This document shows, piece by piece, positions 1 to 12,600 of a stretch of 64,000 nt of DNA. Location: the NCBI GenBank assembly GCA_024138025.1, contig JAMXBD010002479.1, positions 62,001-126,000 on the forward strand. Reading direction: 5' to 3'. Position numbers and translations under genes: made by a program. Numbering within the stretch: position 1 is the stretch's first letter; each line of letters opens with the position of its first letter. The stretch is from Combretum micranthum. Taxonomy: Eukaryota; Streptophyta; Magnoliopsida; Myrtales; Combretaceae. The notes under the pieces are model-generated. The model had not been told where the DNA came from and did not search any database. It saw only the letters and a program-made list of their open reading frames with translations.

Positions 1-1004
1 ATATATCGAGATGAGACTTGTTGAAATAATATTGTATGAGTTAGTATAGACTTGATTGTTTGAAATACTCTATGATCACTCTTAAATTACATAATGAACT
101 TGCTACGATTCTATAAATAAATGTACATGCATATCATTAGTGAGTCACATTGCATTACAAATGCTTTTGGTGGGAACAAAAGTATGATCGGAGGCAGCGG
201 TCTTCATTAACATTAAGGATCTGCAGGGTCACTTAAGTTAATGGGCAGTGGAGTAGACACTATAAACCAATACATATAAACAGGTGGAGGACCACCTTCA
301 TTAACATCAAGGGCCTATGAGGTCGCTTATGTTAATGGGCAGTGGAGTAGACACTATAAACCACAAGAGAAAATATTGAATTGTGGTCGCATGTTTATGA
401 ACCACCCCAAACCCCGAATGGAGGGCGTAAATCCATTCACATATGGCTACCGGAAAGTCATATGCTTGTATGTTCACGTGCTTGTGCATTCATATGATTG
501 TTTAAATAAACTTGTTTGTTTATTTTACAATTGAGTATATTATTACGGAAATGAATCTCACTAAGCTAGTGTAGCTTATACCCCAATAGTTGTTTAAATG
601 AGCAGGTTATTCAAAAAATGCTAAGTGAGGACCGAGATGGTTGAAGCCGATAATGATTTCGAGATTCCGGCAAGATATAAGAATGCTTGAAGTTTTTGGC
701 TAAGCTTTACGATTTGCTTTGTAATAGCTTTATGTAGTGAAGTCTTGGGATGAATGTAGTTGAAGTTTGATGAATTGTATTTTGAAGTATATGGTTTTGT
801 ATTTGGAGTATAGTAGATTGTATTTCCTTTACATTGTTACTCAATTGTATCAACATAAAACGTATCATTCTGATGTGTCTCCTTTATGTGTTAGATGCCT
901 TGTACATAATATGGAAGCCTTCGCGTGACTAAGGTGGTCATTCTTAGGCTTTAATATTGTGTACGATGAACTGCCACGTTTAGGGTACCCTTCGGGGCGT
1001 GACA
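1..1004 (+). mobile_element. 3' part of a family B LTR, cut by window edge
   Basis: The segment ends in a block (about 560-1004) that recurs before the 3' ends of the LTRs at 45632 and 56510: 'gcttataccccaatagttg', a pyrimidine-poor stretch, then 'ggtacccttcggggcgtgaca'. It ends in CA, as expected of an LTR. The sequence after it (cttatctt) is not a primer-binding site, so this is either a solo LTR or the 3' LTR of an element lying to the left. The motif 'atggagggcgtaaatccatt' near 418 is also shared with the other copies. Nothing coding is seen. Confidence 0.8.
202..363 (+). repeat. 94-bp direct duplication inside the LTR
   Basis: Two copies begin at 202 and 296 with 'cttcattaacat' and both contain 'gggcagtggagtagacacta'. 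The second copy is incomplete. This block is not obvious in the other LTR copies, so it looks private to this one. Confidence 0.75.
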
Positions 1005-3990
1005 CTTATCTTATCCTATTGAAGGATTTTTTTCTTATCTTATGAATCATTTTCCCAAAAGATCGAGCTTAAGTTCAATCTTCTCATGAACCTGAATCAT
1101 TTGCTAAAGTCTCCAATTATTCTTGCTGGATACATGCTATACAGGAAGAAATCGATGCCCAGGAAAAAAATAATCAAACTTAGTCTCATTGCATGCGGGA
1201 AAAATGCCATTAGCTGATGTAGTTGGCAAATTTATATAGTAATAAGCTTGGTGATCCGACAAAGGCAGTGTTTTAGCAGGGGTATTATCAGACTCATATA
1301 CCAATTCTCCTTTGACAATCCAGCCATGAAAAAGAGATAGTCAAGCATGACATAATCCCCAACTTGCTATTCTTCATCGACTAAGCTCATTCTTTTTATA
1401 CTAAAAAGAAAACAACCAGCTCTAAGACCGACAAGAAAATCCTTTTGTCATTATAGATCATAATTAGAATAAGGTCATGTTAAGGTCCCATTCGCTATCA
1501 TAATGTCGAACCATTATTCTATGTTAAACACGTTCAAATTTTACTTCCTCCTCCGAGGTCTATTTTTTCTATGATTACTCCCTCTCCGAGGCAGTGTCTT
1601 CTTTCTCCTTACCCTTAGGTTGTTGTAAATCAAGCATTTTGGCTTTGGTGTACTTCTTTCTTTGAATTTCTTAGCTATTTCGATCAGCTTCATAAACTTG
1701 GTGATTCCATCCTGGACCAATGCACACCGCATATCAGACTACAAACCCTTAACTAAAATGGCAATTCACTTTTCAATTAGAGCAGCTCTCCTTCTTCTTA
1801 TCCAAAAGGCCCTATCACTCACTTCAAATGTAGAATCTCGTATTAATACATGAATCATATACAAAAAGTCAGTATCACACTTATTGGGACCTTTGAGTCT
1901 CAAGGTCATCTGGAGCCACTTTAAGGCAGTTTGATTGACCGTAGCAAGGCAATGTTTATTGGTGGGGCACTAGTGAGAAGCTTCCCTTGGGATTGTTTTC
2001 CTAGGAATGAAGTCGCTAGATCCAGTGTATGCTTATTCAAAGAAAGATTGGACTCTAACTTCTCGTCCAAAGCCTATGATGAGTGTATCTAAAAGAAAAG
2101 GCTCTTTATTTTGAACTACTTTAAAGCACTCACAAGAGGTAGATGATCCCCTTTAAAGAAGAAGGATTATTTTTGTTCAATAGAGAAAGCCTTTTCCTTC
2201 CCGACCATGAATGTCTCTCTATTGATCATGACGGGAGGGTTCAGTCAAACAAAAATGAGGAAACTTTGACCTTGATTGAATGCGTTATAGTTGACGAAAG
2301 AGGTTGGTCATTCTAGAGCGTACAACTATGTAATGAACTAACCTTTGTTGACTTTGAAAGGTGATCCATATATCATAGGCCAGACAATGGATGGTACTTA
2401 GCATCTTGCTTCTTCATTAGAGGGAAGAGGCACTAGGAAGCTCTCTCTTCCTTTTCGCAGGGTGGTGTGCTTCCGTCCGAGACTCTAACCTACTTGTTGG
2501 ATGGATGGTGCCTCTTCATGTCTCAGGCGTTTTTCTATCTTTGCTCCTTGACTTATTTTCTTGCTCTCTGTTGCAGGGACATGAGCGCGCAAACCAAAAT
2601 CCTTTAAGAAATGCCGACATCTACGATTCCATCGAAGAGCCTACTCTTCGTAAGCCCTTCTAGTTCATCTACATCAGCTAATATCGAATCAGCTATTATG
2701 CCCTGAGAATGGTCTATTGTGGGCTATCATTCGTATCTTCAATTGCTTGCATCAATAGGAAAGGAATCCGTCCCTTATTCTTGAATAACCTATGATGATT
2801 AATTTCCTCTTGGATTACCCATCTTTTTGGACAAAATGCCATTCCCTTGGCTAATTCAATAGCATTGGACTAACTCAAGTTTAGTAAAGCAGTAATGATC
2901 CCCGGAGATTCCTTCCAAGAAAATGGGAGTGGATATAATAGCACTGGCTATTTATGGATTGGTGCACTCACTCCCTTTATTTATATTGATGCAGAGAACC
3001 TTCTCGCCGGCAATCATATAAAATTTCACTCTTTAGGTCCAGTTTTTTCATTTGTTGCGAGCTTAGCTGAGCATGGAGCTGGGCTGCGGGAGGGGAAGGA
3101 GAGATTCTTTCTCTTTACTAGCTAGAGCCGAGACTGTACGAGGAGAGAAAGACTTAAGTCGACTCAAGTGGAAATAATCAGACTGCTTCCATACCTTATC
3201 TCAGGTTATCCTTTAGTGCAGGTATGGGGCACTATCCTCGAAGTAAGGGAGAGGCCAGTTTTATAACTCTGATAGCAGTCTCCAACTGTTTACTGGAAGA
3301 GTGGAGAGAACTTTTATCTTTAGTAGAGTCAAAGGGGGGCACTTTCAGGGAATATAATCACAATTCATAGCAAAAAGCTCAAGTGATTTTATCTTAGCTA
3401 GAGCAGAGACACTGGAAGGGAGGAAGTCTACTGCTCCCTTTCCTTAAAGACGAGTAAGTGCCGATACTGCACTTTACGAGTCAGTCCCATTCATTAAAGA
3501 AGAGAAGCTTTTATTGGAGTGCGCTGGTTCAATGACTAGAGGAGCAGAGCAGCAAGCCCGGACTCCTCCCGCCTTGAGGAAACCCATTCCGCCGGCTACT
3601 ATAGTCCCGCCTAAAACTAGCATTAATTTTCCTACTTTAAAGTACCGCGGCGAAAAAGAGTTTAAGGGAACAGCAGTGAGAGTTGGAAGGGCACTAAATG
3701 AGGAATTCACTAGCATGTGGGAAAGCCATCAACCCCATTAAAATCGTAAAGAGGCACTAGCCCTTATGGTCTTCTTTCAGCCTTCCCAAGGGCAGCTAAG
3801 GCCCTATTTTATTCGATCTCCCGAAAAGGGTTTAGGTCCTCTTTTCAGGGAACGAGCTTCGTGACGTGGGAAAAACTCCTAAATAATTTTATTCTGAAGT
3901 TCATGCCTTCCCTAGAGTTCTTACTTATACTTCTAGGCTTTCCAGCAGCATAAAAAATAGCTTCAACTTAATCCTCTCGTATTCCCTATG
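1005..3990. other. Richer-GC unassigned block, possibly organelle-derived
   Basis: Base composition shifts visibly from the AT-rich LTRs on both sides, most clearly between about 2400 and 3900. No LTR ends or PBS are seen. The style (purine-rich gagaggaa strings, cccgaaaagggttt) resembles plant mitochondrial intergenic DNA, so a nuclear mitochondrial insertion is my best guess, by appearance only. A minus-strand 80-residue open frame at 3474-3716 has a hydrophobic stretch (KLMLVLGGTIVAGGMGF), but no family is recognised. A minus-strand frame at 1541-1732 is basic and vaguely gag-like (ALVQDGITKFMKLIEIAKKF). Neither is called as a gene. Confidence 0.3.
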
Positions 3991-5805
3991 AACTATGATT
4001 TTTATTTCTTTGATAAGTGACATGTTTACAAATAGCAAATTTTATCACAAATCAAGAAAATGATTTTTCACAAAACTCAATATTACTACTTTCTACAAAA
4101 GATTGTCTTACAAAGTTCTATTTTGAAACAACATCACTAGGATCATGCATATAATACAAGTTATTATCTATACTAAATGATTTTCAAAGGTAGAAATACT
4201 TACATGTTTGTTACAAAGTATCTAAGTGAGGAAAAGCTTAGGAAAAATTGTAGTTTAAGGGTGGGAACTTTTGAATCAGATTTGCACCGACCCATTTCAA
4301 AACCCAAATGGCTTTAAATGATAAAAATAATCTTAAAAATAGATAGATATTTTCGAGTAGGTAGAAAACAACTACTAATATGCAAAATTCCAAGTTAAAA
4401 TGAGGAAGTTATGGCCATTTTAAGTTGGCATTTCCCTTCATTCGAATTTTGATGAAAATAACAAGATATAATTAGAAAGTTTAAGTAGAACTTCTATGAA
4501 ATATTCATTTTGGGTATTTCTTTATCTGGGTGATATAGAATACGAGACTCCCTTCCTGAGAATTATTACATCTAAATAGATTGCTATATGGACATGTAAG
4601 TTTTCCCTCTTGATTCCATTACCTTGCTTGTGCTTGTAAATAGTTACACTAGATCTATAGGTATAAGATAAAATGAATATGTATGGGGTTATTGGTTTAT
4701 ATATAAATGCTTCTATATATGTGTGACAAGGAATACTAAGCATATCGAAACTAACAAATGATTGTTTAAGTACATTATTAATATTATCTGTTACTATCCT
4801 ATATGATGCTTATTTGATTACATTCAAAGTATACTTTAATTACACTCAGCTTTGATACAAATCAAATGGACACGTATTGCATCCGTTGAGTCACATATGG
4901 AAGATTGCTACTCCTACATGAGGAATCGAAAGGGTCCAAGGCTAAGCTTATTTGAAGAGGCCTGCAACCATGCTCATTCTTAGGGTATTAAGGCGTACCA
5001 AGGATATATCCTAAGGATGAGCCGCGCCGATCGATTATTGAGGGTAGGGTATGCCCAGGGACTAGCAGTGAAGATCGTGTAGGCCTTCAAATACCATTCC
5101 CTAAACCTCGATATGGAGGCGTAAATCCATTGTCACGCCCCAAAGTGTACCCTACACGTGACAGTCCGCCACACTCAACATTTAAACTCAAGTAAGACAA
5201 CCTTAGTCTTTCCATGAGTTTGAACATCGGGTGTAAGGCTCGCTCTCAACATTTATAGACCATACTTTGCTTCGTAGTAGCTTAAGGAGACATACATAGC
5301 AGCAAGAACATAAATCATGACCGTCTTACAGAGAATTATTCTATTACATGAACTAGGGGGCATTCCCCCGATAACAATGCTAAGAATTCTCAAGCTCACA
5401 AAATTCCTTGTATTATCCTTCGGACAATAGTTCTGGGAAACAGGATTAGCATTCCCTTTCTACTTTTAGGTCCCGGCCTTAACAAAAGTTTCTCAACCTC
5501 TAAGAGCTGTACCTGATGTCCCCAGGTCCTCGGAGATAGCCAAAGGTATTCATACTGCAACAGGAAACTATTAGGGTATAAGCTACACTAGCTTAGTGAG
5601 TGAAAACTTCCGAATCACAATTAATACAAACATTCAAGCAAGTAATTTATCAACCAAGTGAAATGCATCAATGAGTGAGTTCAACAAACATATGACCAGC
5701 CGGAAATCATATGTGGATGCACTTGCGCCCTCCATCCCGGGTTAGCAGATTTACGAATCCTGCGGTACGACGCCGTTTAAGCTCATAGTCAACTGAACAA
5801 CATTT

Positions 5806-5937
5806 CGTTTTATGGATCACAATTAACCAACATATATTCGTTTTATGGATCACGATTAACCAACATATATAGGTTTTATGGATCACGATTAACCAACATA
5901 TATTCGTTTTATGGATCACGAAAAACCAACAAATGCT
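5806..5937 (-). repeat. 33-bp minisatellite, four units
   Basis: The unit 'cgttttatggatcacgatta' plus 'accaacatatatt' starts at about 5806, 5839, 5872 and 5905; the last unit is degenerate. On the minus strand it reads as a repeated peptide (HKTNICWLIV), which is a by-product of the 33-base period. Related repeats occur in the other family A LTRs (21897-22010 and about 28480-28560). Confidence 0.9.
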
Positions 5938-8214
5938 AATGCTCTATCCCCATCGTGATATGAATGAATTCAATTATAATTGAGGTCCAATAATAGATTA
6001 ATCCAATTCCTTTAGGTGGCCAAGCAATGTTCGCAGACAATCCATTCTAACTCATCTCTACACAAACAATAACTTATCACCCGGTTTCGATATTCCTTAA
6101 GTTCAATTTCGCATATCAACAACAGACAATCATAATTCCCAACTAACCCCATCATACATAATCATTCTTTTTATCTTTACCTAGCAACTAGTGTGGCTAT
6201 CATTACAATCACAAGCAATAATTGAAATCGGAAGAGAAACTCACTCGGCCATGGCACGTCGGTCTCTTTATAACGGTGGTCGGGTAATACGGTATCATCG
6301 TGCTCGGGATCACCTACCAAATAAGAATAATCCTAATAAGAATCTCATCACTAAACTAATTCAAGCTATGCATCTGAACGATATGGAATCGGAATTCTCG
6401 CTATTTGTGGAAGCCCCGACTTAAAAAGGCCATAACTTGGTCATTTTAACACGGAATTTCGCAAATTTTATATCGATCTCTATCTACTTCAAAAGATCTA
6501 TCTATTTCTAGTATTATTTTCAAGTTTTGAAAACATTAAGGTCACGGAACAGTGGGATTAGTTCTGTTTGGTCACTTTTTCAATTCCGAAAAATCGTTTC
6601 TCATTTGATAAAAATGTTCCTAGTTGATGATTCATGTATAGATGGTATATGAATGAATTCCTAATATGAATGTCATGAAATGAGCTCAATATATGCATAG
6701 TTTTGATGATCTTTGATGATGAGCTCTTATGAACTTCTATTTAGTAAGAATTCTATGATAATCACCTATGAAAAGCTATTCTTTCCAACTTTACATTTCC
6801 TAGTGTTTTTATGATTTTATCCTTGGAATTTACTTGTTATCTAAATAAGAATGTGTTCTCAATGTCTATTCTAATTATAACCTTCATTTATGCATAGAAA
6901 TTCACATTTTTCATTTGGCAAAGATGTCTTTGAACATGCCTTTCACAAAAATCCCAATTTTGAAAATTTCCTTTTCTTACATTTTCTTTATGAGAAAACT
7001 TGCTTAATGCATCAAAATTGAAGCTTTACTATATCTATTGTCTAAGGACTCCATTTGACTCATAAAACATGCAATTTAAGCTTGGACACTAGGTGTTTAT
7101 GTAGACATTATTTCAAAATACGAATTTAACATACTAATCACTATCTCAAGATTTTTCCTTCTAACTCCACTACTTGTTTTACATTTTACTCATGCCTAAT
7201 CTCATTTAAACTTATGAAAATTATTCCTTAAGGGTATCTATTACATATACCTTCCATTTCTTGTGTAAAATATGAGTTTTAAAGTGATTTCAAGGGTTTT
7301 TTAAATGGGTTTAAAAAATCATCCGAATTTTCATAAAACATTCCTAGAAAAAATATTTTCTTTTTCAAGTTTCTTACTTCCTATACATGAAGATCCACCA
7401 TCTAACATTTCTATACATAGGCAAGACTACATTTTTATGATCATCCATGCATGGAAATTAAAATAACCATATGATCATGAATGTAGATGAAGATACAAAT
7501 GCCTCAACACTAGATCTACTAAATATAATGCATGAATCATAAATTACATGGCATGAACATCAATATATATGCAAGATCTTTACTTTACATGCATGAACAA
7601 GAGATTATCTTGACATAAACTCATCTAAACACTAGATCCATGTCTTGTGATGGCTTGATATTCTTGTTCAAGTGTTTTCATGTCCCTAGCATATGCTCGT
7701 TGGGATTAAATGAGAAAACAAACAAGATATAGCTTTGCCATTACAAGATTTAGGAAGAACAAAACCTAAAATCAACATACCAATGGAGTTTTGGAGTAGA
7801 AAAGAAGAAGATTTGAGCTTGAGTGTGTGTGGGAGAGAGGGAGGGGCTCATGGCATCAAGGGAGGAGAGAGAGAGTTTTTCACCTTGGTAAAAATTTGAA
7901 ACAAGTGAAATGAAGAGAGAGAATGAACATTTAGTTTATATATTAGATGGATTAGGGTTTTAGTTATTAAAATAAATGAAGAAAAGGCAAAAATGAGGGG
8001 AAAAGAAGGGGAGGGGCACCGGCCATATGGGGGAGGGGATGTGTGTGTGTGTGAAATTTGATAAATTTGAAATTTGTGTAATAAAATGTAATAAAAGTGA
8101 TAATTTAATAAGAGACAAAAATTTCTTGGAAAAGAAAATATAATTGAGTAGTTGTAAGGATGTAAGAATAGGGTATGGGTAGTGTATAGTGTAGGTTGTA
8201 CTTGCAAATAGTAG

Positions 8215-8295
8215 ATTTGTTTTAGGGCTCTATTATATTCCCGAAGGTTAATCACTATTCACTTCTTAACAATTTGTTTTAGGGCTCTATTATAT
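8215..8295 (-). repeat. Direct repeat at the A/B mosaic junction
   Basis: The 24-bp string beginning 'atttgttttagggctctatt' occurs at 8215-8238 and again at 8272-8295. The first copy lies in A-like sequence and the second opens the B-like end. This marks the likely recombination join inside the solo LTR. Confidence 0.8.
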
Positions 8296-9147
8296 CCGAA
8301 TTTATAAGTTGGAGTTAAATATAAAATCTGTCGTACGTAGAGGTTTTAGAATGGAAGTATATTGGGTTGCTATTTTATTTCTGAGGTTCCTTATTTTTCT
8401 CACGATTCAGAAATTTCCAGATTCGTTCGGAATTTGGGACTTGTCGAAGTTCGGTTTTAATTCGGAGTGACTTTCAGGGTTTTATTTCCCAAGTTCATCT
8501 TTAGAATTATTTACTGAAATTTTCCAGGGCTTACATCCAATATGTGTATGGTTTCTGGATACTCATACATAATTGTTTATATCTTGTGGTTGTTGTATAG
8601 TATGCATAGCATATGCATGGAATTAATAAACTTATTTGAAACATTGTAGTAATAAAAGGGAATATCTCACTAAACATGTTGTAAGCTTATACCTTCATAG
8701 CTTTTGTTAAAATGGGTATGTTTGAGACTTTATTCGAGGACAGGTCACTAAGAAAATCATTGGTGGAATATTGAGCTCTTACGGAAGAAGTGTAAGCATA
8801 GAAGGAACTTACTTTCTTGAAATTTCTTTATGAGCAATATACATTATGTTAATATTTTTTAGATTACTGGAAAATGTATTTATGTACACTTGAAGTCATT
8901 AGCGAGGGTATGCCCCTAAGAATTGTAATGGTCATTAATTATGTTTAATGAAAGTATTTCTCTTAGCTTGTTACTTAGTTGTTATCAATATAAATTGCAC
9001 TACTCTGATGCTTTCTCTTATTGTGGTCTATGCCTTATGCACGATATGAAAGCCTTTGTGTTACTAAAGTAGTCATTCTTTGGCTTTAGCATTGTATACG
9101 ATGGACTATCACGTTTATGGTACCTCTCAGGGCATGACAGTTTAAGT

Positions 9148-9160
9148 TAGTATTAGAGCA
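9148..9160 (+). other. Decayed tRNA-Met primer-binding site
   Basis: Eight bases past the LTR end is tagtattagagca, against the usual tggtatcagagc complement of initiator tRNA-Met. The differences are G-to-A and C-to-T transitions, as expected from deamination of methylated cytosine. The position supports a 5' LTR ending at 9139. Confidence 0.75.
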
Positions 9161-10608
9161 ACAAGGTTTTGGGAATTAGGTGACAGGATATTAGGAGATT
9201 AGAATAATATAGTTTGACCTTAGAAATAAAGAGGTAGACATTAGTTGACCCTAAAGTTAGCTTGAGTTCTAGCCTTGACTTCCATGAGTTATAAGATTTG
9301 ATTTCAAATATTCAACGAATAGAATTCTACCTTAGAGATTTTTAGGAAAAGGTAGAAAATACTTATATAAGAAATGGAGAATATTTAGGAGGTTGTGAAT
9401 AATGAACAAAATGTTACATATAAAGGTTGACCTTAGGATGCTGATCCCAAATTTAGAGAAAGTGATAATAATTGAGGATGATCTTAGAAAGGCAATGTGG
9501 GAGAAGTATAAAGGATACGAGAATTCGAAATATTGGATGGATAGATTAGACCTATCTTAACACCACCATAAGGTTTAGTGCATAGTGACCTTACTTAACT
9601 CCTAGCTGAAATCAATTTGAAAGAAGATAGAATACTACCCTTTTATCGATAGAACCACTAGGTGAATAATACCATTCAAGTGCCTTTGCCAACCATTTTA
9701 CTAAATAAATGAAAACTAGTAATAAAATGTTTCGCTACACTCCTTTTTTCTAAAATTAAGTAACATCTGCATAAAACCTAATCAAGATAAAAAGATATCT
9801 AATGCAACTTTCCAACTTTATTTTAGGAGACTACTTGAGGAGATCATGCCACAATCAATCATCCCTCCTAAGGAACAACAATAACAATGATCACTCCCAC
9901 CATGAGACCAAACTCAAGAGATTCTAACCGCTTTATGACATTTTAGAGATATGCTAGAAGAATTCATACAACAATCACCCACAATTTTTGCACCTACTCC
10001 AGTTATAAGATCTCAGCTCAAAACAATGCCAATAGCACACACACATTTTTCCACAACTTACCTAGAACCTAAGGCTAAGAAGATCAAGCAACATAATCCT
10101 TCTATCAAGAGAAAGATGTCTGAAGGATGGAGCATTTGATGCTAGAAATGCGAAGGGAATCACTATCCAAAACAATGTCCAAGGCTACAACACAAATGCT
10201 ACTTTTATGGCAGTACTAACCATCAATTCAAGAATTGTTGCTAGAAAGCTAAGGTATGTTTCTTGTGCAAAAGGCCAGGCCACCCCACCATAAAATGTCC
10301 AAAATAGAAAGACCAAATGGCTGAACAATCCCTGGTTTTTGGAGGAAACCACTCTTTCAATATCAGAGATGAAGAGAAAGGATAAGTGGAAACCTCCACA
10401 TTTGTACCTTGTGGCTTGGAAGGAGCGATATTACCTAAGGACACTAATAATGAAGCTAAGATTCAACAAAATCAACCCAATGAGAAGATGTCACTTCACC
10501 ATGAAGAACCGCTCAAACAAGAATGGAGGATGGACCCCTCATAGGACATTAGGAAGCAATGTTACATATAATGCTTTTGTTAAGAAATCGACGATGCCAT
10601 AAACATCG
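9161..10608 (+). pseudogene. Ty3/gypsy gag remnant with three zinc knuckles
   Basis: Gag coats the element RNA in virus-like particles. The recognisable part is 10139-10310, which reads as three successive CCHC-type knuckles. The first (C-stop-KC...NHYPKQC) has TAG where Trp is usual. The second (CYFYGSTNHQFKNC) has lost its second Cys to Tyr. The third (CFLCKRPGHPTIKC) is intact. Two more TAG codons follow at probable Trp positions. Upstream frames (9951-10139) give a basic stretch ending KRKMSEGWSI. The first zinc knuckle resembles the one in the minus-strand chromovirus gag of this window (both end NHYPKQC or AHYPKQC), so the two elements are likely relatives. The gag N-terminus appears shortened or unrecognisable. 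No pol follows. Confidence 0.75.
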
Positions 10609-10802
10609 TCTAAATGATGCTTTGTTAGCTAACTAGTTAGTAATTGGATTTAGATAAAATAAGGTTGTAATCATGTTTTGCACCATTTCTTTGAACTTTT
10701 ATAAATGGAAGATTTAAATCTTCCTTCTCTTTCATGTATTTGCTTTAATGCTATGAATTTCCTTTTTCATTACTATGATTTCAACAAGTTTCTAATGTTT
10801 CT

Positions 10803-10833
<31 letters not shown>

Positions 10834-12600
10834 ATTTACACATTTTCGTATTTGATTGCATTTGACGTGCCCCTATAAGAGTTCTTTTGGATGCTTAAAA
10901 CTAATAAAATTTAAAAATCTCACACATAACCTAATAAAACTGTAGTTGCATAGGAGACGCATCCGTACACAATCAGAACCTAAAATACCCCTTATGGAAC
11001 CTGAAAACCGAGAAGGACCTCAACAACCAAATCGATCAAGAGAAGCCCCGGCTGATATTGAACAACTAATTGCCCTAATAAGGGATTACATACAACAGGC
11101 TCGTACCACACCAGCACTTGTACTAGCCATACACGCACAAGAAGCGACATCAACAATCCCAACACTACCTATTGCATCGGCACCAGCTGTACCACTATCA
11201 CCTATACCTTGGCTAGATATAACAACATTGGCTTGACGTTAACTAATAATCATATTATACACTAATTGAAAGTAAAAACAATAGTCCATCTTTTAATTAA
11301 TAAATGAATATGGATTTATAATTTAGGGATTGGGGGTTTAAATCTACTATGCTTTTTAGTAATTCTGTTTGCTTTTTCATATTTTTCAATGGCAAAGTAA
11401 AGGACATACAAGACATGAAAAAATGAAACTAAAAGTACGTAAAATTGACAAATAATAAAAGTACTTGTATGTAAAATGTAATTCAACCATTTTTTTAGTT
11501 GTCTAACATAATTAGGACTGACAATGACACGAAGCCTATATTGAAGTACTTCGAACTTTACGGAGGAATATTTCAAACCAAAATTGGTAAAATCCTTCTA
11601 AAAGCATGTGCATTTGCAATTCTGAGTGTTTACATATTATATCTTTTTGCCGTTGACGTTTGAAGCTTTTAAATTTGTTTACGGAGTACTGTCAATATCT
11701 TGTGTTAACTGAAACAGATTGGAAATACACCACGTTTTTTCCCGGGAGTTTTCCGGAATCACTCATGCTTCTTTCACTTTGTAGTATAGAATAAATCGGA
11801 GAAATGAATTTCAATTCAACAGAAATATAATAAGTTATTATTCATCAGAAATATAATAAAGTTGTAATAGTTATTAGCCTATTATATAGGTTCATTTGGT
11901 ATAAAAATAAAATAACTAATTACTAGAGTAAAAGGTAAAATATTTATAATACAAAGATAATTATATAAGTGACATTTTTTAAGATAACGTTATTTATGAC
12001 AAGATTGGAATGAATTACTATTTATCATTTTATATAATAACAATTCATTATGATTTTTTAATATTCTCAAGTAAATATCATAACAGTAGATTTATGTAAA
12101 ACAAGTAGGAAATGAATACTTATTCACAATGTTGATAGAACCGGACTAGAGTTTAACCCGAATATGCTAGAGGGCCAAAGGTCAAATTAGAGTCAATGAA
12201 AAAAGAAAATTTAAATTATATCCTACTTAAAGTTAGAAATTATTAAGATTTATAAAATGAATTAGAAGAGTTAGGTGATCATTTATAACTTTTAATTGGT
12301 ATAAATAAATTTATTTAATTATATTTGAGAGCTCAAAAGTATATAGAAACATGTACGGATTATTTGAATTTCCCACAAAGTTTTTACATTAAAAACTTTT
12401 CTACACATATTAGAAATTGCAAAAATGAGAAATTACGTGAGCAAAGCTTGTGAAATAAGCAAAAATTTTCAATACTCCCTAGAAACGTCCCCACCTTCTC
12501 CAGACGGAGAATTTAATTTATCATTTGAATTGATAATGAAAAGTTGAAAAAAAAAATTACAATGTCAGTGTAATTGAAAAAGTAGTGTACCAATTGAAAG
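10609..12600. other. AT-rich intergenic DNA, no recognised gene
   Basis: Contains a perfect 18-bp palindrome (10707-10724, ggaagatttaaatcttcc) just after a TATA-like ttataaa, a TA microsatellite (about 10803-10826), and one short open frame (10994-11236). The remainder is AT-rich without homology I can name. Confidence 0.6.
10994..11236 (+). CDS. Short Pro/Ala-rich ORF of unknown origin
   Basis: An 80-residue frame from ATG at 10994 to TGA. It is rich in Glu, Arg and Pro at the start (EPENREGPQQPNRSREAP) and in Pro and Ala at the end (SAPAVPLSPIP), with a helix-like middle (DIEQLIALIRDYIQQA). The composition resembles N-terminal regions of plant gypsy gag proteins, but no conserved domain is visible. 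It sits about 400 bp after the gag remnant in the same orientation and could be a stray piece of such an element. It may equally be a chance ORF. Confidence 0.2.
   Translation: MEPENREGPQQPNRSREAPADIEQLIALIRDYIQQARTTPALVLAIHAQEATSTIPTLPIASAPAVPLSPIPWLDITTLA

Larger units (their letters stand above)
5131..8535 (-). mobile_element. Mosaic A/B solo LTR, 3.4 kb
   Basis: On the plus strand it starts tgtcacgccccaaag and ends ccagggcttaca, the reverse complement of a TG...CA LTR. The flanks are tccat (5126-5130) and tccaa (8536-8540), a 5-bp target duplication with one mismatch. Body and length match family A: the 'gggggcattcccccg' palindrome near 5356, the 33-bp repeats, and the purine-rich 'ggggaggg' and tg-repeat zone near 8000. 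The last 270 bp (8265-8535) instead match the outer end of family B at 27430-27693 ('gtcgtacgtag', 'gttcggttttaattcggagt'). It looks like a recombinant between the two families. Confidence 0.85.
4010..9139 (+). mobile_element. Degenerate 5' LTR of a chromovirus-type element, split by a solo LTR
   Basis: The outer pieces are about 4010-5130 and 8536-9139. The left piece carries a degenerate form of the block found in families A and B ('gttatggccattttaag', 'cttgtgcttgtaaatagtt', 'gatatggaggcgtaaatcc'). The right piece resumes with 'tccaatatgtgtatgg' and ends 'cagggcatgaca' at 9139, followed directly by a PBS-like site. It is therefore a 5' LTR in plus orientation. The 5' start of the LTR is not clear and the left boundary is approximate. 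Confidence 0.7.

Noticed and set aside
5806..5937. Regular 33-bp repeats suggesting a CRISPR-like array
   Set aside because: Units are contiguous without unique spacers and lie inside a plant LTR, so this is a minisatellite.
7848..8255. 135-residue minus-strand ORF
   Set aside because: It is the antisense of the purine-rich tract in a family A-type LTR; low complexity and no conserved domain.
10616..10860. Possible copia LTR starting tgttagctaac with a TATA-like box and palindrome
   Set aside because: No convincing CA end with a matching target duplication could be found.
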